Below are positions 6,904-15,095 of a DNA stretch of 18,987 nucleotides, piece after piece. The notes beneath the pieces were generated by a model. That model worked only from the letters and a program-made list of their open reading frames with translations. It searched no databases and was not told the DNA's origin. Location: positions 1-18,987 of the forward strand of contig JASLFR010000008.1 in the NCBI GenBank assembly GCA_030150565.1, given 5' to 3'. This DNA is from Cardiobacteriales bacterium (GTDB taxonomy: Bacteria > Pseudomonadota > Gammaproteobacteria > Cardiobacteriales > Wohlfahrtiimonadaceae). Positions within the stretch are counted from its first letter, which is position 1. Each line of letters begins with the position of its first letter. The position numbers were made by a program, and so were the translations under genes.

Positions 6904-8346
6904 ATGCTAATCGACATTACAATTGTGGCGATTTATGCCATCGGAATTTTGATGGTTGGTGCATATAGCATGCGTCGCGCAAAGAACTCAGAAGAGTATT
7001 TAGTTGCGGGGCGAAGCTTAGGTACCTTCATGTATTTAGGTGCGCTATCAGCAACAATTTTGGGAGGAGCCGCTACTATTGGCACCGTTAGCTTAGGGTA
7101 CCGTTACGGTATTTCCGGCTTTTGGCTTGCAGGAAGTTTAGGATTAGGCGTCATTGTGCTCAATGTCTTCCTTGCTAAGCACCTTATTAAATTGAAAATC
7201 TTCACGGTTACACAGGTTTTAGAGCTCCGTTACAACACGATTGTGCGCAATATCAGTGCATTAATCATGATTGTAAATACATCGATGGTCTCAGTAGTCT
7301 CGATTTTAGGAATGGGGACGATTCTTAAGGTCTTTTTCGGTCTCGATCTTTGGCAAGGAGTTTTATTGGCGGGGGGAATCGTTCTGATCTACTCCGTAAT
7401 TGGGGGAATGTGGTCCATCACTCTTACCGATATTATTCAATTTATTATTCAGACTGTTGGGTTGATGTTCATCATGCTTCCAATTGCAATCTATAAAGCG
7501 GGAGGGATGGAGGAGTTTGTCGCGCAAGTCCCTGCAACAGGCTTTAAACTCGATACGATTGGAATAGGGATGATTACTACCTACTTCTTAATCTACTTCT
7601 TTGGCGTAATTATTGGGCAAGATATTTGGCAACGTGTTTTCACAGCAAGAGATGAGAAAGTTGCACAAAGAGGGGGATTCCTAGCAGGGGTTTATTGCAT
7701 CATTTATGGCTTAGTCTGTGCGTTGATCGGTATGGCGGGAAAGATTATTCTCCCTGAGCTTGCTAATAGCAATGATGCTTTTGCGGCGATGTTACAAAAC
7801 GTGCTTCCTATTGGAATTAGAGGAATCGTATTAGCGGCAGCGCTCTCCGCTCTTATGTCTACGGCAAGTGGAGGGCTTCTTGCAGCTTCTACCACGTTAA
7901 CAGAGGATATCTTCCCTATCTTTAAGCGGATGCGTGCAAAATATCGCTCTAATGGGATGGATGAAGCGAGTGAGCGAGAATCTAATCTTCTATTTAATCG
8001 AATCGCCACAGCTGCAGTTGGCGCAACAGTGCTTGGTTTGAGCCTCCTTTTTGATGATGTTCTTACAGCACTCGCCTTTGCCTACAATCTCTTAGTTGGA
8101 GGAATGTTGATCCCATTAATCGGTGCGATCTACTGGAAGCGGGCAACAACTCAAGGTGCGGTAGCAGCGATGACACTTGGATTTAGTGCAGTTGCATTCT
8201 TTATCTATAAAGATGGAATCGATGCGAACTCTCCCATCTATTACGGCTTACTTGTCAGCATTATCACCTTTATTGGGGTGAGTTTAGCCACCTACCGTAA
8301 AGAGACGAGTACGCCAACGATAGAGTCATTGTTAGAGCAGAAGTAA
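6904..8346 (+). CDS. Sodium:solute symporter (SSS family)
   Basis: I place the start at 6904, giving 480 residues. The Shine-Dalgarno GGAGGAG (6891-6897) is six bases before this ATG, whereas starting at 6889 would put the ribosome-binding site inside the gene. About 13 hydrophobic segments run the length of the protein. Family marks include AGRSLG (35-40), the Gly-rich LGGAATIGT after it, GGMWSITLTDIIQ (167-179), and the serine-rich ALSALMSTASGG (313-324) that forms part of the sodium site in this fold. It belongs to the inner membrane and couples sodium entry to uptake of a small solute. It is first in a run with gbuA and the keto acid decarboxylase. In Pseudomonas a sodium:solute symporter also neighbours gbuA, so a guanidino acid such as 4-guanidinobutyrate or 2-ketoarginine is the likely cargo; this is context, not proof. 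Confidence 0.9.
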   Translation: MLIDITIVAIYAIGILMVGAYSMRRAKNSEEYLVAGRSLGTFMYLGALSATILGGAATIGTVSLGYRYGISGFWLAGSLGLGVIVLNVFLAKHLIKLKIFTVTQVLELRYNTIVRNISALIMIVNTSMVSVVSILGMGTILKVFFGLDLWQGVLLAGGIVLIYSVIGGMWSITLTDIIQFIIQTVGLMFIMLPIAIYKAGGMEEFVAQVPATGFKLDTIGIGMITTYFLIYFFGVIIGQDIWQRVFTARDEKVAQRGGFLAGVYCIIYGLVCALIGMAGKIILPELANSNDAFAAMLQNVLPIGIRGIVLAAALSALMSTASGGLLAASTTLTEDIFPIFKRMRAKYRSNGMDEASERESNLLFNRIATAAVGATVLGLSLLFDDVLTALAFAYNLLVGGMLIPLIGAIYWKRATTQGAVAAMTLGFSAVAFFIYKDGIDANSPIYYGLLVSIITFIGVSLATYRKETSTPTIESLLEQK

Positions 8347-8363
8347 ATGTAATTAAAAATAAG

Positions 8364-8421
8364 TAGGGGCCGTATTCTCCCCTATGGGACGCTCTAAAAT
8401 CTACTTTAGAGGCGAGCGTCC
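8364..8421 (+). other. Two intercistronic hairpins between symporter and gbuA
   Basis: The 107-base gap holds TAGGGG/CCCCTA (8364-8369, 8379-8384; nine-base loop). A larger structure follows: GGACGCTC (8387-8394) pairs with GAGCGTCC (8414-8421). An alternative inner stem CTCTAAA/TTTAGAG (8392-8398, 8405-8411) competes for the same bases. No strong T run follows, so it is more likely an RNA stability, processing or partial termination element than a full terminator. The gbuA ribosome-binding site AAGGAG comes after it. Confidence 0.5.
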
Positions 8422-8453
8422 ACTCTTTTCTAAAACCATATAAGGAGTTTAAA

Positions 8454-9416
8454 ATGAGTAAATATCAACCCTTAAGCGGCAATCTTATGCCAAGAGCGGG
8501 GGGAATCGCAACGATGTTGCGCCTTCCATATGTGACTGAATTAAAAGGGAGTGAATTAGATGCGGCATTTGTCGGTATCCCTCTTGATATTGGAACATCA
8601 TTTAGAAGTGGCGCTCGCTTTGGGCCAAGAGGGGTGCGTTCAGAGTCAGTAATGATTCGCCCCTATAACCAAGCAACGGATGTTAATCCTTTCGATCACA
8701 TCAATATTGCAGATATTGGGGATGTTCCTATTAACACTTACAATCTTGCAAAGACGGTCGAAATTATTGAGAACTTTTACGACAACCTCGTAGAGCACAA
8801 TATTATTCCTATTTCGATTGGTGGAGATCATACGGTCACCCTCCCTATTCTTCGCTCATTAACGAAAAAGCATGGTCCTGTAGGTCTGATTCATGTGGAT
8901 GCTCACTCAGATGTAAATAGTGAGATGTTTGGAGAGGCGCTTGCACACGGTACTACCTTCCGTCGTGCTGTTGAAGAGGGCTTGCTCGATACCGATCGCG
9001 TTGTACAGATCGGTATTCGTGGACAATCTCTCGATGCGGGGGATATTGAGTGGAGTGTAGAGCAGGGCTTCCAAGTGGTGCAGGCGGAAGAGTGTTGGCA
9101 TAAATCGCTCGAGCCCTTAATGGCTCAAGTACGTGAAAAGATGGGGGATGGTCCTGTCTATCTCTCTTACGATATTGATAGTATCGAACCGAGTATGGCT
9201 CCTGGAACAGGAACCCCTGAAGTTGGAGGCTTAACAGTCATTCAAGCGATGGAAGTTATACGGGGTTGTGCAGGCTTAAACTTAATTGGGTGTGATTTAG
9301 TAGAGGTTGCACCGATGTACGATACTACGGGAACAACAGCACTGATTGGTGCAAACCTACTTTATGAGATGCTCTGTGTATTACCTAAAGTTGTTGCCGA
9401 AAAAGAGGGGCGTTAA
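8454..9416 (+). CDS. gbuA: Guanidinobutyrase (GbuA-like ureohydrolase)
   Basis: This is a 320-residue arginase/agmatinase-fold enzyme, expected to hydrolyse 4-guanidinobutyrate to GABA and urea in the cytoplasm with two manganese ions. Metal-site motifs are GGDH (123-126), DAHSD (149-153), and the Asp pair in SYDID (Asp240, Asp242) followed by APGTGTPEVGGLT. HGTTFRRA (165-172) is also typical. The sequence resembles Pseudomonas GbuA closely from end to end (PRAGGIATMLRLP, VMIRPYN, VVQAEECWHKSLEPLMAQVRE, GANLLYEMLCVLP), closer than to agmatinase SpeB. The segment after the metal pair reads SIEPSM where most relatives have an Asp-Pro, a small variation near the active site. The start is set by AAGGAG at 8442-8447. 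Guanidinopropionase or agmatinase activity remains possible. Confidence 0.88.
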   Translation: MSKYQPLSGNLMPRAGGIATMLRLPYVTELKGSELDAAFVGIPLDIGTSFRSGARFGPRGVRSESVMIRPYNQATDVNPFDHINIADIGDVPINTYNLAKTVEIIENFYDNLVEHNIIPISIGGDHTVTLPILRSLTKKHGPVGLIHVDAHSDVNSEMFGEALAHGTTFRRAVEEGLLDTDRVVQIGIRGQSLDAGDIEWSVEQGFQVVQAEECWHKSLEPLMAQVREKMGDGPVYLSYDIDSIEPSMAPGTGTPEVGGLTVIQAMEVIRGCAGLNLIGCDLVEVAPMYDTTGTTALIGANLLYEMLCVLPKVVAEKEGR

Positions 9417-9436
9417 GAGCCTATTAAATCAATGGG

Positions 9437-9453
9437 ATCTATCTCTGATAGAT
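9437..9453 (+). other. Short perfect hairpin after gbuA
   Basis: ATCTATC and GATAGAT form a seven-base-pair stem with a three-base loop, 21 bases past the gbuA stop. No T run follows. It may be an operator or an mRNA 3'-end structure. Confidence 0.3.
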
Positions 9454-9475
9454 ACTTATTGAAGAATGAAAGAGA

Positions 9476-9500
9476 GGGGGAGACTCCTCTCCCCCCTTTT
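9476..9500 (+). terminator. Possible (leaky) terminator between gbuA and the decarboxylase
   Basis: GGGGGAGA (9476-9483) pairs with TCTCCCCC (9488-9495) around a four-base loop, followed by C and only four T. The stem is strong but the T run is short, so partial termination is likely, which would lower decarboxylase expression relative to gbuA. Confidence 0.5.
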
Positions 9501-9532
9501 AAATCTATATATAACCGAATGGAGGAAGAGCC

Positions 9533-11218
9533 ATGACCCAAAAAACTATAACTATTGGTCAATATCTTTGTCAGCGTTTAGCCGAAGTGGGGTGTGATTC
9601 CATTATCGGTGTTCCTGGAGATTTTAATTTACCCCTTTTAGAGGAGATTGAGCGTTGTGATACCCCTCGTTTTGTAGGGACTTGTAATGAGCTTAATGCT
9701 GGATACGCTGCAGATGGTTACGGGCGTATTAAAGGGATCTCTGCCCTATTAACAACGTATGGGGTAGGTGAATTAAGCGCAATTAACGCTGTTGCAGGAG
9801 CGTATGCTGAACATATCCCGATGGTGGTGATTACAGGAACCCCTGATCGTCAAAGTATTCGTAAACGAATTCCGATGCATCACACTTTAGGAGATGGCAA
9901 TTATGAAAATATGTACAATTGCCACCGCGAATTTACTGTAGCTCAAGCGCATTTAACGGTTGAGAATGCCGCTCGAGAGATTGATCGTCTAATTGTTGCT
10001 ACCATTCAACATAAGCGTCCTGTTTATATGCAGATACCTGCTGATATTAGCTATTTAATGATTGAGGCACCTAAAGCACCCCTCAATCTCACCCTTGCAG
10101 CGCAAGATACCCAAGCGCAAAATGCAGCGATTGAAAAGGCGTTATCGTGGATTAACGGGGCTACAAAACGGGCCCTTCTTTATGATCGAGATGTAATGCG
10201 TTACAACCTTGAGCCGCAACTGCTTCAATTGATAGAGAAGGGAGGATTACCCTTTGCGAATCATATTGGTGCAAAGTGTGCTCTCTCTGAAGAGCATCCG
10301 CTCTGGCTTGGAAATTATGTTGGAGGAGCAAGCGCTCCTCATGTAAAAGAGGGAATTGAGGAGGCGGAGGTGTTAATTGCGGTAGCTCCCCTCTTTGATG
10401 ATATTAGTAGCGCCCTTTTTACCCATCAGATGCCTGAAAAGACGATCTATATCTATCCTGAATATATTGAGATTGAGGGGGTTCAGTATGAGGGAATCAA
10501 TCTTCATGAAGTGATTGATGCGCTTATTGAGGGGATTAACCCTTCCGCTATTGAGCATAAAACACCACTTGCTGAGCCACAAAGTGTGACTGTAACTCCT
10601 AAGCAAAATGAACCCTTAACGCAAAATTATCTTTGGAATCGTCTGCGTGGATTCTTCAGAGAGGGGGATGTTGTTCTGATGGATAATGGAGCCTCGAGCG
10701 CTGCACTTGAGGAGATTCAGATGCCTAAAAATTCAACTTACGTTGGACAGCAACTCTGGGCGTCGATCGGATTTGCGCTCCCTGCAACGCTCGGTACTCT
10801 TTTAGCTGCGCCTGAGCGCCGTAATGTACTCTTTATTGGAGATGGTGCATTTCAGCTTACAGCTCAAGAGCTATCCACCATTTTAGGGAATGATTTAAAG
10901 CCGATCATCTTCTTGATTAATAATCGTGGATATACGATTGAACGCTTTATTTTAGGGAAAGAGGCGCGCTTTAATAACGTTGCTAATTGGGATTATAGCG
11001 CTCTTCCTGCCTTATTTACCCGTTCAAACGAGAGTGCGGATATCTTTGTTGCTGGGTGTGAATCTTCATTAGAAGAGGCGCTTTTAGCAGCAGAAGAGTC
11101 GGATAAACTTGTTTTTATTGAACTTCTTTTAGAACCGCTTGATGCCCCCGAAGGGTTTGAAGAGGTGGGGTATCAGATTGCAGAGTATACTTATGGACCT
11201 TTCGGCCCCCGTCCATAA
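9533..11218 (+). CDS. ThDP-dependent 2-keto acid decarboxylase (PDC/indolepyruvate decarboxylase family)
   Basis: The 561-residue protein has the usual length for the pyruvate/indolepyruvate/phenylpyruvate decarboxylase family. Catalytic residues are present: Asp30 in GVPGDFN, Glu53 in CNELNAGYAADGYGR, His116-His117 in MHHTLGDG, the ThDP-magnesium motif GDG (436-438) to NN (463-464), and Glu470 in YTIE. It should convert a 2-keto acid to the aldehyde plus carbon dioxide in the cytoplasm. Next to an amino acid deaminase and guanidinobutyrase it could decarboxylate 2-ketoarginine to 4-guanidinobutyraldehyde, the step done by AruI in Pseudomonas; but AruI resembles acetolactate synthases, so this would be a different family. 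Phenylpyruvate or indolepyruvate are equally reasonable substrates. The ATG is preceded by GGAGGAAG (9521-9528). A strong terminator follows. Confidence 0.88.
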   Translation: MTQKTITIGQYLCQRLAEVGCDSIIGVPGDFNLPLLEEIERCDTPRFVGTCNELNAGYAADGYGRIKGISALLTTYGVGELSAINAVAGAYAEHIPMVVITGTPDRQSIRKRIPMHHTLGDGNYENMYNCHREFTVAQAHLTVENAAREIDRLIVATIQHKRPVYMQIPADISYLMIEAPKAPLNLTLAAQDTQAQNAAIEKALSWINGATKRALLYDRDVMRYNLEPQLLQLIEKGGLPFANHIGAKCALSEEHPLWLGNYVGGASAPHVKEGIEEAEVLIAVAPLFDDISSALFTHQMPEKTIYIYPEYIEIEGVQYEGINLHEVIDALIEGINPSAIEHKTPLAEPQSVTVTPKQNEPLTQNYLWNRLRGFFREGDVVLMDNGASSAALEEIQMPKNSTYVGQQLWASIGFALPATLGTLLAAPERRNVLFIGDGAFQLTAQELSTILGNDLKPIIFLINNRGYTIERFILGKEARFNNVANWDYSALPALFTRSNESADIFVAGCESSLEEALLAAEESDKLVFIELLLEPLDAPEGFEEVGYQIAEYTYGPFGPRP

Positions 11219-11240
11219 AAAGTATTGAAAAATTAGAGAG

Positions 11241-11268
11241 AGCCCCTTCTTAATAAAGGGGCTTTTTT
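11241..11268 (+). terminator. Rho-independent terminator after the decarboxylase
   Basis: AGCCCCTT (11241-11248) pairs with AAGGGGCT (11256-11263) around a seven-base loop and is followed at once by six T (11263-11268). It ends the symporter-gbuA-decarboxylase transcript. Confidence 0.9.
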
Positions 11269-11286
11269 ATTCTTAAAGCAAAGTAG

Positions 11287-11295
11287 TGGTATGAT
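11287..11295 (+). promoter_or_regulatory. Extended -10 promoter for the yaiI-like gene
   Basis: TGGTATGAT matches an extended -10 element (TGn followed by TATGAT). It lies 19 bases beyond the T run of the preceding terminator and about 60 bases ahead of the next gene. No good -35 is visible, as is common for extended -10 promoters. Confidence 0.5.
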
Positions 11296-11353
11296 CCCTC
11301 AACTTATATTTTAGATCGCCAAAAAGAGAGAGCCCTTTATGAAGAGAGAAGAG

Positions 11354-11818
11354 ATGAGCAGAATATGGATCGATGCCGATGCAATCCCCAATACGATTAA
11401 GGAGATTCTCTACCGTGTGGCTAAAAGGGAGCAGATTACCATCACATTTGTGGCGAATCAGTGGCTTACTCTCCCCCCATCTCCCTACTTAAAATCGATT
11501 CAGGTGCTCTCTGGTTTTGATGAGGCGGATAATGAGATTCTCCGTCTAACAGAGCGGGGGGATCTTGTCGTAACAGACGATATTCCTCTTGCGAGTGAAG
11601 TGTTGGAGAAGGGGGGAAGTGCACTCAATCCTCGAGGCTTTTTTTACGAATCGGGGAGTATTGAGGCGCAATTAACGATGCGCGAGTTTCACGATAATTT
11701 ACGAGCAAGCGGAATTCAGACAGCTGGCCCTAAAGCGCTCACCCCAAAAGATCGTCAAGCCTTTAGTAATGCGCTCGATCGCTGGTTGCGGGATTATCAT
11801 CGTGCTCGTAATAAGTGA
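11354..11818 (+). CDS. yaiI: YaiI/YqxD family protein (UPF0178, DUF188)
   Basis: Starting at 11354 the protein has 154 residues, close to E. coli YaiI (152), and begins MSRIWIDADAIPN. This aligns with the family's N-terminal acidic motif (WVDADACPN) without an overhang. An in-frame ATG at 11339 would add five residues (MKREE); both starts have only weak GAGAG-type ribosome-binding sites, so the choice rests on family alignment. Other conserved segments are VANQ, GFDEADNEI, GDLVVTDDIPLA, LNPRG and RASGIQTAGP. The fold is thought to be PIN-like with clustered Asp residues; no firm biochemical role is known. Here the usual Cys of DADACPN is Ile. It is a single-gene unit between terminators, unrelated to its neighbours. 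Confidence 0.92.
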   Translation: MSRIWIDADAIPNTIKEILYRVAKREQITITFVANQWLTLPPSPYLKSIQVLSGFDEADNEILRLTERGDLVVTDDIPLASEVLEKGGSALNPRGFFYESGSIEAQLTMREFHDNLRASGIQTAGPKALTPKDRQAFSNALDRWLRDYHRARNK

Positions 11819-11864
11819 GTTTAATTTGAAGGCGGCATTGAACGTTTTCGATCGTTAAAGAGGA

Positions 11865-11887
11865 GAGCCTCCAGTAGTAGGAGGCTC
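11865..11887. terminator. Convergent hairpin between yaiI and hsdR
   Basis: GAGCCTCC (11865-11872) and GGAGGCTC (11880-11887) form a perfect eight-base-pair stem with a seven-base loop in the gap between two converging genes. T content after it is modest on both strands, so it is probably a bidirectional but imperfect terminator. Confidence 0.65.
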
Positions 11888-11910
11888 ATCTTGCTTGAGT
11901 GGTGAAGGGG

Positions 11911-14900
11911 TTAGGTTGAGGCCCTCACCCGTTGGTAGATAGTGCGAGAGAGCGCTCTATTGAGGTCTGGAGAGTTGAGAAAGTGCATTGTAATAATCTG
12001 ATTTGCATTATGAGTCTCTAACGCATATTGATTGATCTTTTCAGGATAGTCGCTATACATCACCTGATCTTCGGCATTGTTTTTTACCTGATCCATCAAT
12101 GATTGATCATTTCTTACCTTCTCTTCAATCCCTTTAATCCAGTGGAGGCAATCCTCCTCACTCAATCCCATTGCGCCAAAGTGCTCGTTAAAGAGCTCAA
12201 TTAACTGATCGAGTGCAATCTCCTCAGCAGCGTGTGCTCTTCCTGATCCTGCTGCTACGCTCCCTTTTAGCCCTTCGCTCTCCCCCTCTTCAAGGGCGAT
12301 CTCTCCTTGACGAATTGGGGTTAGGCGGTAATGGGTCATCTCAAGATTAGTTAAATCGACCACTTCACTCTCAAAGGGTCGCTCTTTTAGAAGGGGGGCA
12401 AGGTAGCGGGCGAAGAGATTTAAGCGCTCAAGATCGGGGGATTCAAAATCCACCAATTGGCTGATGAAGCTATAAAAACGGGTGTAGCTTCCAAGATCTT
12501 TCTTAAAGAGGATGAGCTGATCGATCTCCTCTTTTGCAAGATTTATCTCATCTTCAGCGTTGGCGATTAAGATGGGATCTTTGCTCTTCTTTGTCCGCTC
12601 TAGGAGATTCTTTTTATGGAGAAACTCTCGATACGCCTCTTGGTAGCGCTTACTCCACCGATCACGGGCGGGCTTAATAAAGCTACTTACATCCTCATTA
12701 TTTGAGGAGAGGTAGACCTCTACAAAGCGTTCAACTTCATGCCATTTAAAGATTTCAGCTGCACAGAGTTTATCGAAAAGATCAAAGACAAGATCGGGGT
12801 CGGAATTCTCTGTTAATACTGCCTCTCTATAGTAGGGGAGAAAAGCAGCCTCAATCTCCTCAGGGGTGTTGATAAAATCGAGAATATAGACAGTTTCAGC
12901 ACTCTTTCCAGGATAGGTTCGATTGAGGCGAGAGAGGGTCTGTACACACTCAACGCCACCGAGCTTTTTATCCACATACATGGCACAAAGTTTTGGTTGG
13001 TCGAACCCCGTTTGATACTTATTTGCGACCAGTAAGAGCTGAAACTGATCGCTATCGAGCGCTTCAGGAATCTCTCTTCCCCGTAAGTTGGGGTTGATGC
13101 TCCGCTCTGTAAAACTCTTTCCGATTAGCGCCTCTGCGTGGGGATCATCTTCGGTAAAGAGTACCTCTCCAGAGAAGGCGGCAAGAATCCCCATCTCTTG
13201 ATATTGATGGCTCTCTAAATACTCCTCAAACGCCCTTTTATAGAGCACTACCTCTTTGCGGGAGCTGGTTACAATCATCGCTTTTGCGTGCCCCCCTAAG
13301 AGATGAGCCACATTTTTTCTAAAGTGCTCTACGATCACTTTCACTTTTTGGGCGATATTGTAGCCATGTAGCCGCACCCACTGCATCGCTTTGCGATTCC
13401 CTTCACGGCTATCAACAACATCTTCCCGCTCCTCTAGCTTTTTAGCGAGCTTAAAAGCGACCTCGTAGTTGGTGTAATTTTTAAGCACATCGATGATAAA
13501 CCCCTCCTCAATCGCTTGACGCATAGTGTAGAGGTGGAACGGCTCGGGGCGATTATGCTCACTATCGATCGGCGCATTAGGATTGGGGAGCGTGCCAAAA
13601 AGCTCAAGCGTCTTTGCTTTTGGAGTGGCGGTAAAGGCGTAGTAGTTAAGATTGGGAGTTGAGTGGCGATTTTTCGCTAGAAGATTGAGCTTATCTTCCG
13701 TGCTTTCAGGTTGAGTGCCATCAATGCTTAAGGTGCTTTTTAGCTGGCTTGCGGTGCTGCCTGTTTGGGAGGAGTGCGCCTCATCAGCGATGATGCCGTA
13801 GCGATTATTTTTAAGCGCTACATTCTCCTCTAAATGTTGTAGCACAAAGGGGAAGCTCTGGATTGTAACGATAATGATAGGGCGCTTCTCAATCAGCGCT
13901 TGGCTTAGCTGTTCCGATTTAGAGCTTGTCCCCTCCCGTATCGCCTCCACTACCCCTTCAACACGCCCAAATTGACTAATCGTTGCTTGTAGTTGTTGAT
14001 CGAGCACACGCCGATCGGTAATGACAATCACCGAATCGAAGATTCGTTCTCCCTGCTCATCTTGTAGCTTTGAGAGTTGGTGAGCACTCCATGCGATAGA
14101 GTTTGATTTTCCCGATCCTGCACTATGTTGAATAAGATAGCGCTCCCCAAATTTTTTATGGCGCGCCTCTGCTACCAACTTTCGTACCACATCCCACTGA
14201 TGGTAGCGGGGGAAGATGAGGGACTCTTTCACCCTTCTTCTGCCGCTTGCATCTGATTCAAAGGTCACATTTAGATGGATGAAGTGCTCTAGAATATCGA
14301 GGAGATTCTCCCGCTCGAGCACCTCTTTCCAGAGATACTCTGTTGCATATGCGCCCACCTCTTTTGGAGCATCATTCCCAGCGCCCCCCTCTTTTGTGCC
14401 GCGATTGAAGGGGAGGAAGAAGGTTTTTTCCCCCTCTAGTTTTGTGGTCATGTAGACATCAAATTGGCTAACGGCGAAGTGAACGATCGCCCCCCGTTTA
14501 AAGGTGAGGAGCGGCTCTCTGCCCCCTCTTTTTATGGGGTTTCGATCCCGCTTATATTGAGCGATGGCATCATCGATCGCCTGCTTAAATTCTGATTTAA
14601 GCTCCATCGTTGCGATTGGTAACCCATTTAGGAAGAGGACAAGATCGATGCGCCCTTTCCCCTCTTCGCTGTAGTTGAGCTCCTCTACAACACGGAGGAT
14701 ATTCCCCTCATATTGCGTATTGAGCTCTGCGTTATGGTGGCTCTCTGGCTTTGCCTGCATACATTTTAGGGTGATGTTGCGGGTTTTAATCGGCTCTCGT
14801 AGAAGGCCGAGCACCCCATATTTTCTAAGCTCCCCCGCCGTTTGGCTCTTAGCGTTGCCATTTAAGCGTTTTAGGAGGAGTGTCTCTAGCTCCTCTCTAT

Positions 14901-15093
14901 ATTTCTCTCTATAGAGGGTGGTGAACTTCTCCCACTCTCTCTTTTGGGTGGTGGAGAGATATTCGATTAGATCCTCAAGATAGAGTGCGGTTTTTTTGTT
15001 GTATCCGCTATTGTTGCCAAGTCGCCAACCGTGTTGAGTCAGATGTTGAAGAATCGCATTTTGAAAATGTTTTTCACGGGTGGAATCTCTCAT
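11911..15093 (-). CDS. hsdR: Type I restriction enzyme subunit R (HsdR)
   Basis: The 1060-residue protein is the DNA-translocating and cutting subunit of a type I restriction-modification complex (R2M2S). The N-terminal nuclease domain carries the PD-(D/E)xK pattern: Asp150 in GRIDLVLFLNG and Glu164-x-Lys166 in MELKSE. The motor follows with Walker A SAGSGKSNS (about 324-332), TDRRVLDQQL (359-368), DEAH (437-440), and later helicase motifs TATPK, VTSSRKE, KYQTGFDQPKL and QTLSRLNR. The C-terminal part is helical and Glu/Lys-rich, as expected for assembly with HsdM/HsdS. It is the last gene of the operon, starting two bases after the hsdS stop with AAGGAG upstream, so it is co-translated. All catalytic motifs are intact, so restriction should be active. 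Confidence 0.95.
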   Translation of the reverse strand: MRDSTREKHFQNAILQHLTQHGWRLGNNSGYNKKTALYLEDLIEYLSTTQKREWEKFTTLYREKYREELETLLLKRLNGNAKSQTAGELRKYGVLGLLREPIKTRNITLKCMQAKPESHHNAELNTQYEGNILRVVEELNYSEEGKGRIDLVLFLNGLPIATMELKSEFKQAIDDAIAQYKRDRNPIKRGGREPLLTFKRGAIVHFAVSQFDVYMTTKLEGEKTFFLPFNRGTKEGGAGNDAPKEVGAYATEYLWKEVLERENLLDILEHFIHLNVTFESDASGRRRVKESLIFPRYHQWDVVRKLVAEARHKKFGERYLIQHSAGSGKSNSIAWSAHQLSKLQDEQGERIFDSVIVITDRRVLDQQLQATISQFGRVEGVVEAIREGTSSKSEQLSQALIEKRPIIIVTIQSFPFVLQHLEENVALKNNRYGIIADEAHSSQTGSTASQLKSTLSIDGTQPESTEDKLNLLAKNRHSTPNLNYYAFTATPKAKTLELFGTLPNPNAPIDSEHNRPEPFHLYTMRQAIEEGFIIDVLKNYTNYEVAFKLAKKLEEREDVVDSREGNRKAMQWVRLHGYNIAQKVKVIVEHFRKNVAHLLGGHAKAMIVTSSRKEVVLYKRAFEEYLESHQYQEMGILAAFSGEVLFTEDDPHAEALIGKSFTERSINPNLRGREIPEALDSDQFQLLLVANKYQTGFDQPKLCAMYVDKKLGGVECVQTLSRLNRTYPGKSAETVYILDFINTPEEIEAAFLPYYREAVLTENSDPDLVFDLFDKLCAAEIFKWHEVERFVEVYLSSNNEDVSSFIKPARDRWSKRYQEAYREFLHKKNLLERTKKSKDPILIANAEDEINLAKEEIDQLILFKKDLGSYTRFYSFISQLVDFESPDLERLNLFARYLAPLLKERPFESEVVDLTNLEMTHYRLTPIRQGEIALEEGESEGLKGSVAAGSGRAHAAEEIALDQLIELFNEHFGAMGLSEEDCLHWIKGIEEKVRNDQSLMDQVKNNAEDQVMYSDYPEKINQYALETHNANQIITMHFLNSPDLNRALSRTIYQRVRAST

Positions 15094-15095
15094 GA

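Noticed and set aside
8454..9416. Agmatinase (SpeB) as the name of the ureohydrolase
   Set aside because: End-to-end resemblance to Pseudomonas GbuA, the symporter and LysR neighbours, and the absence of an arginine decarboxylase gene all favour guanidinobutyrase, though agmatine is not excluded.
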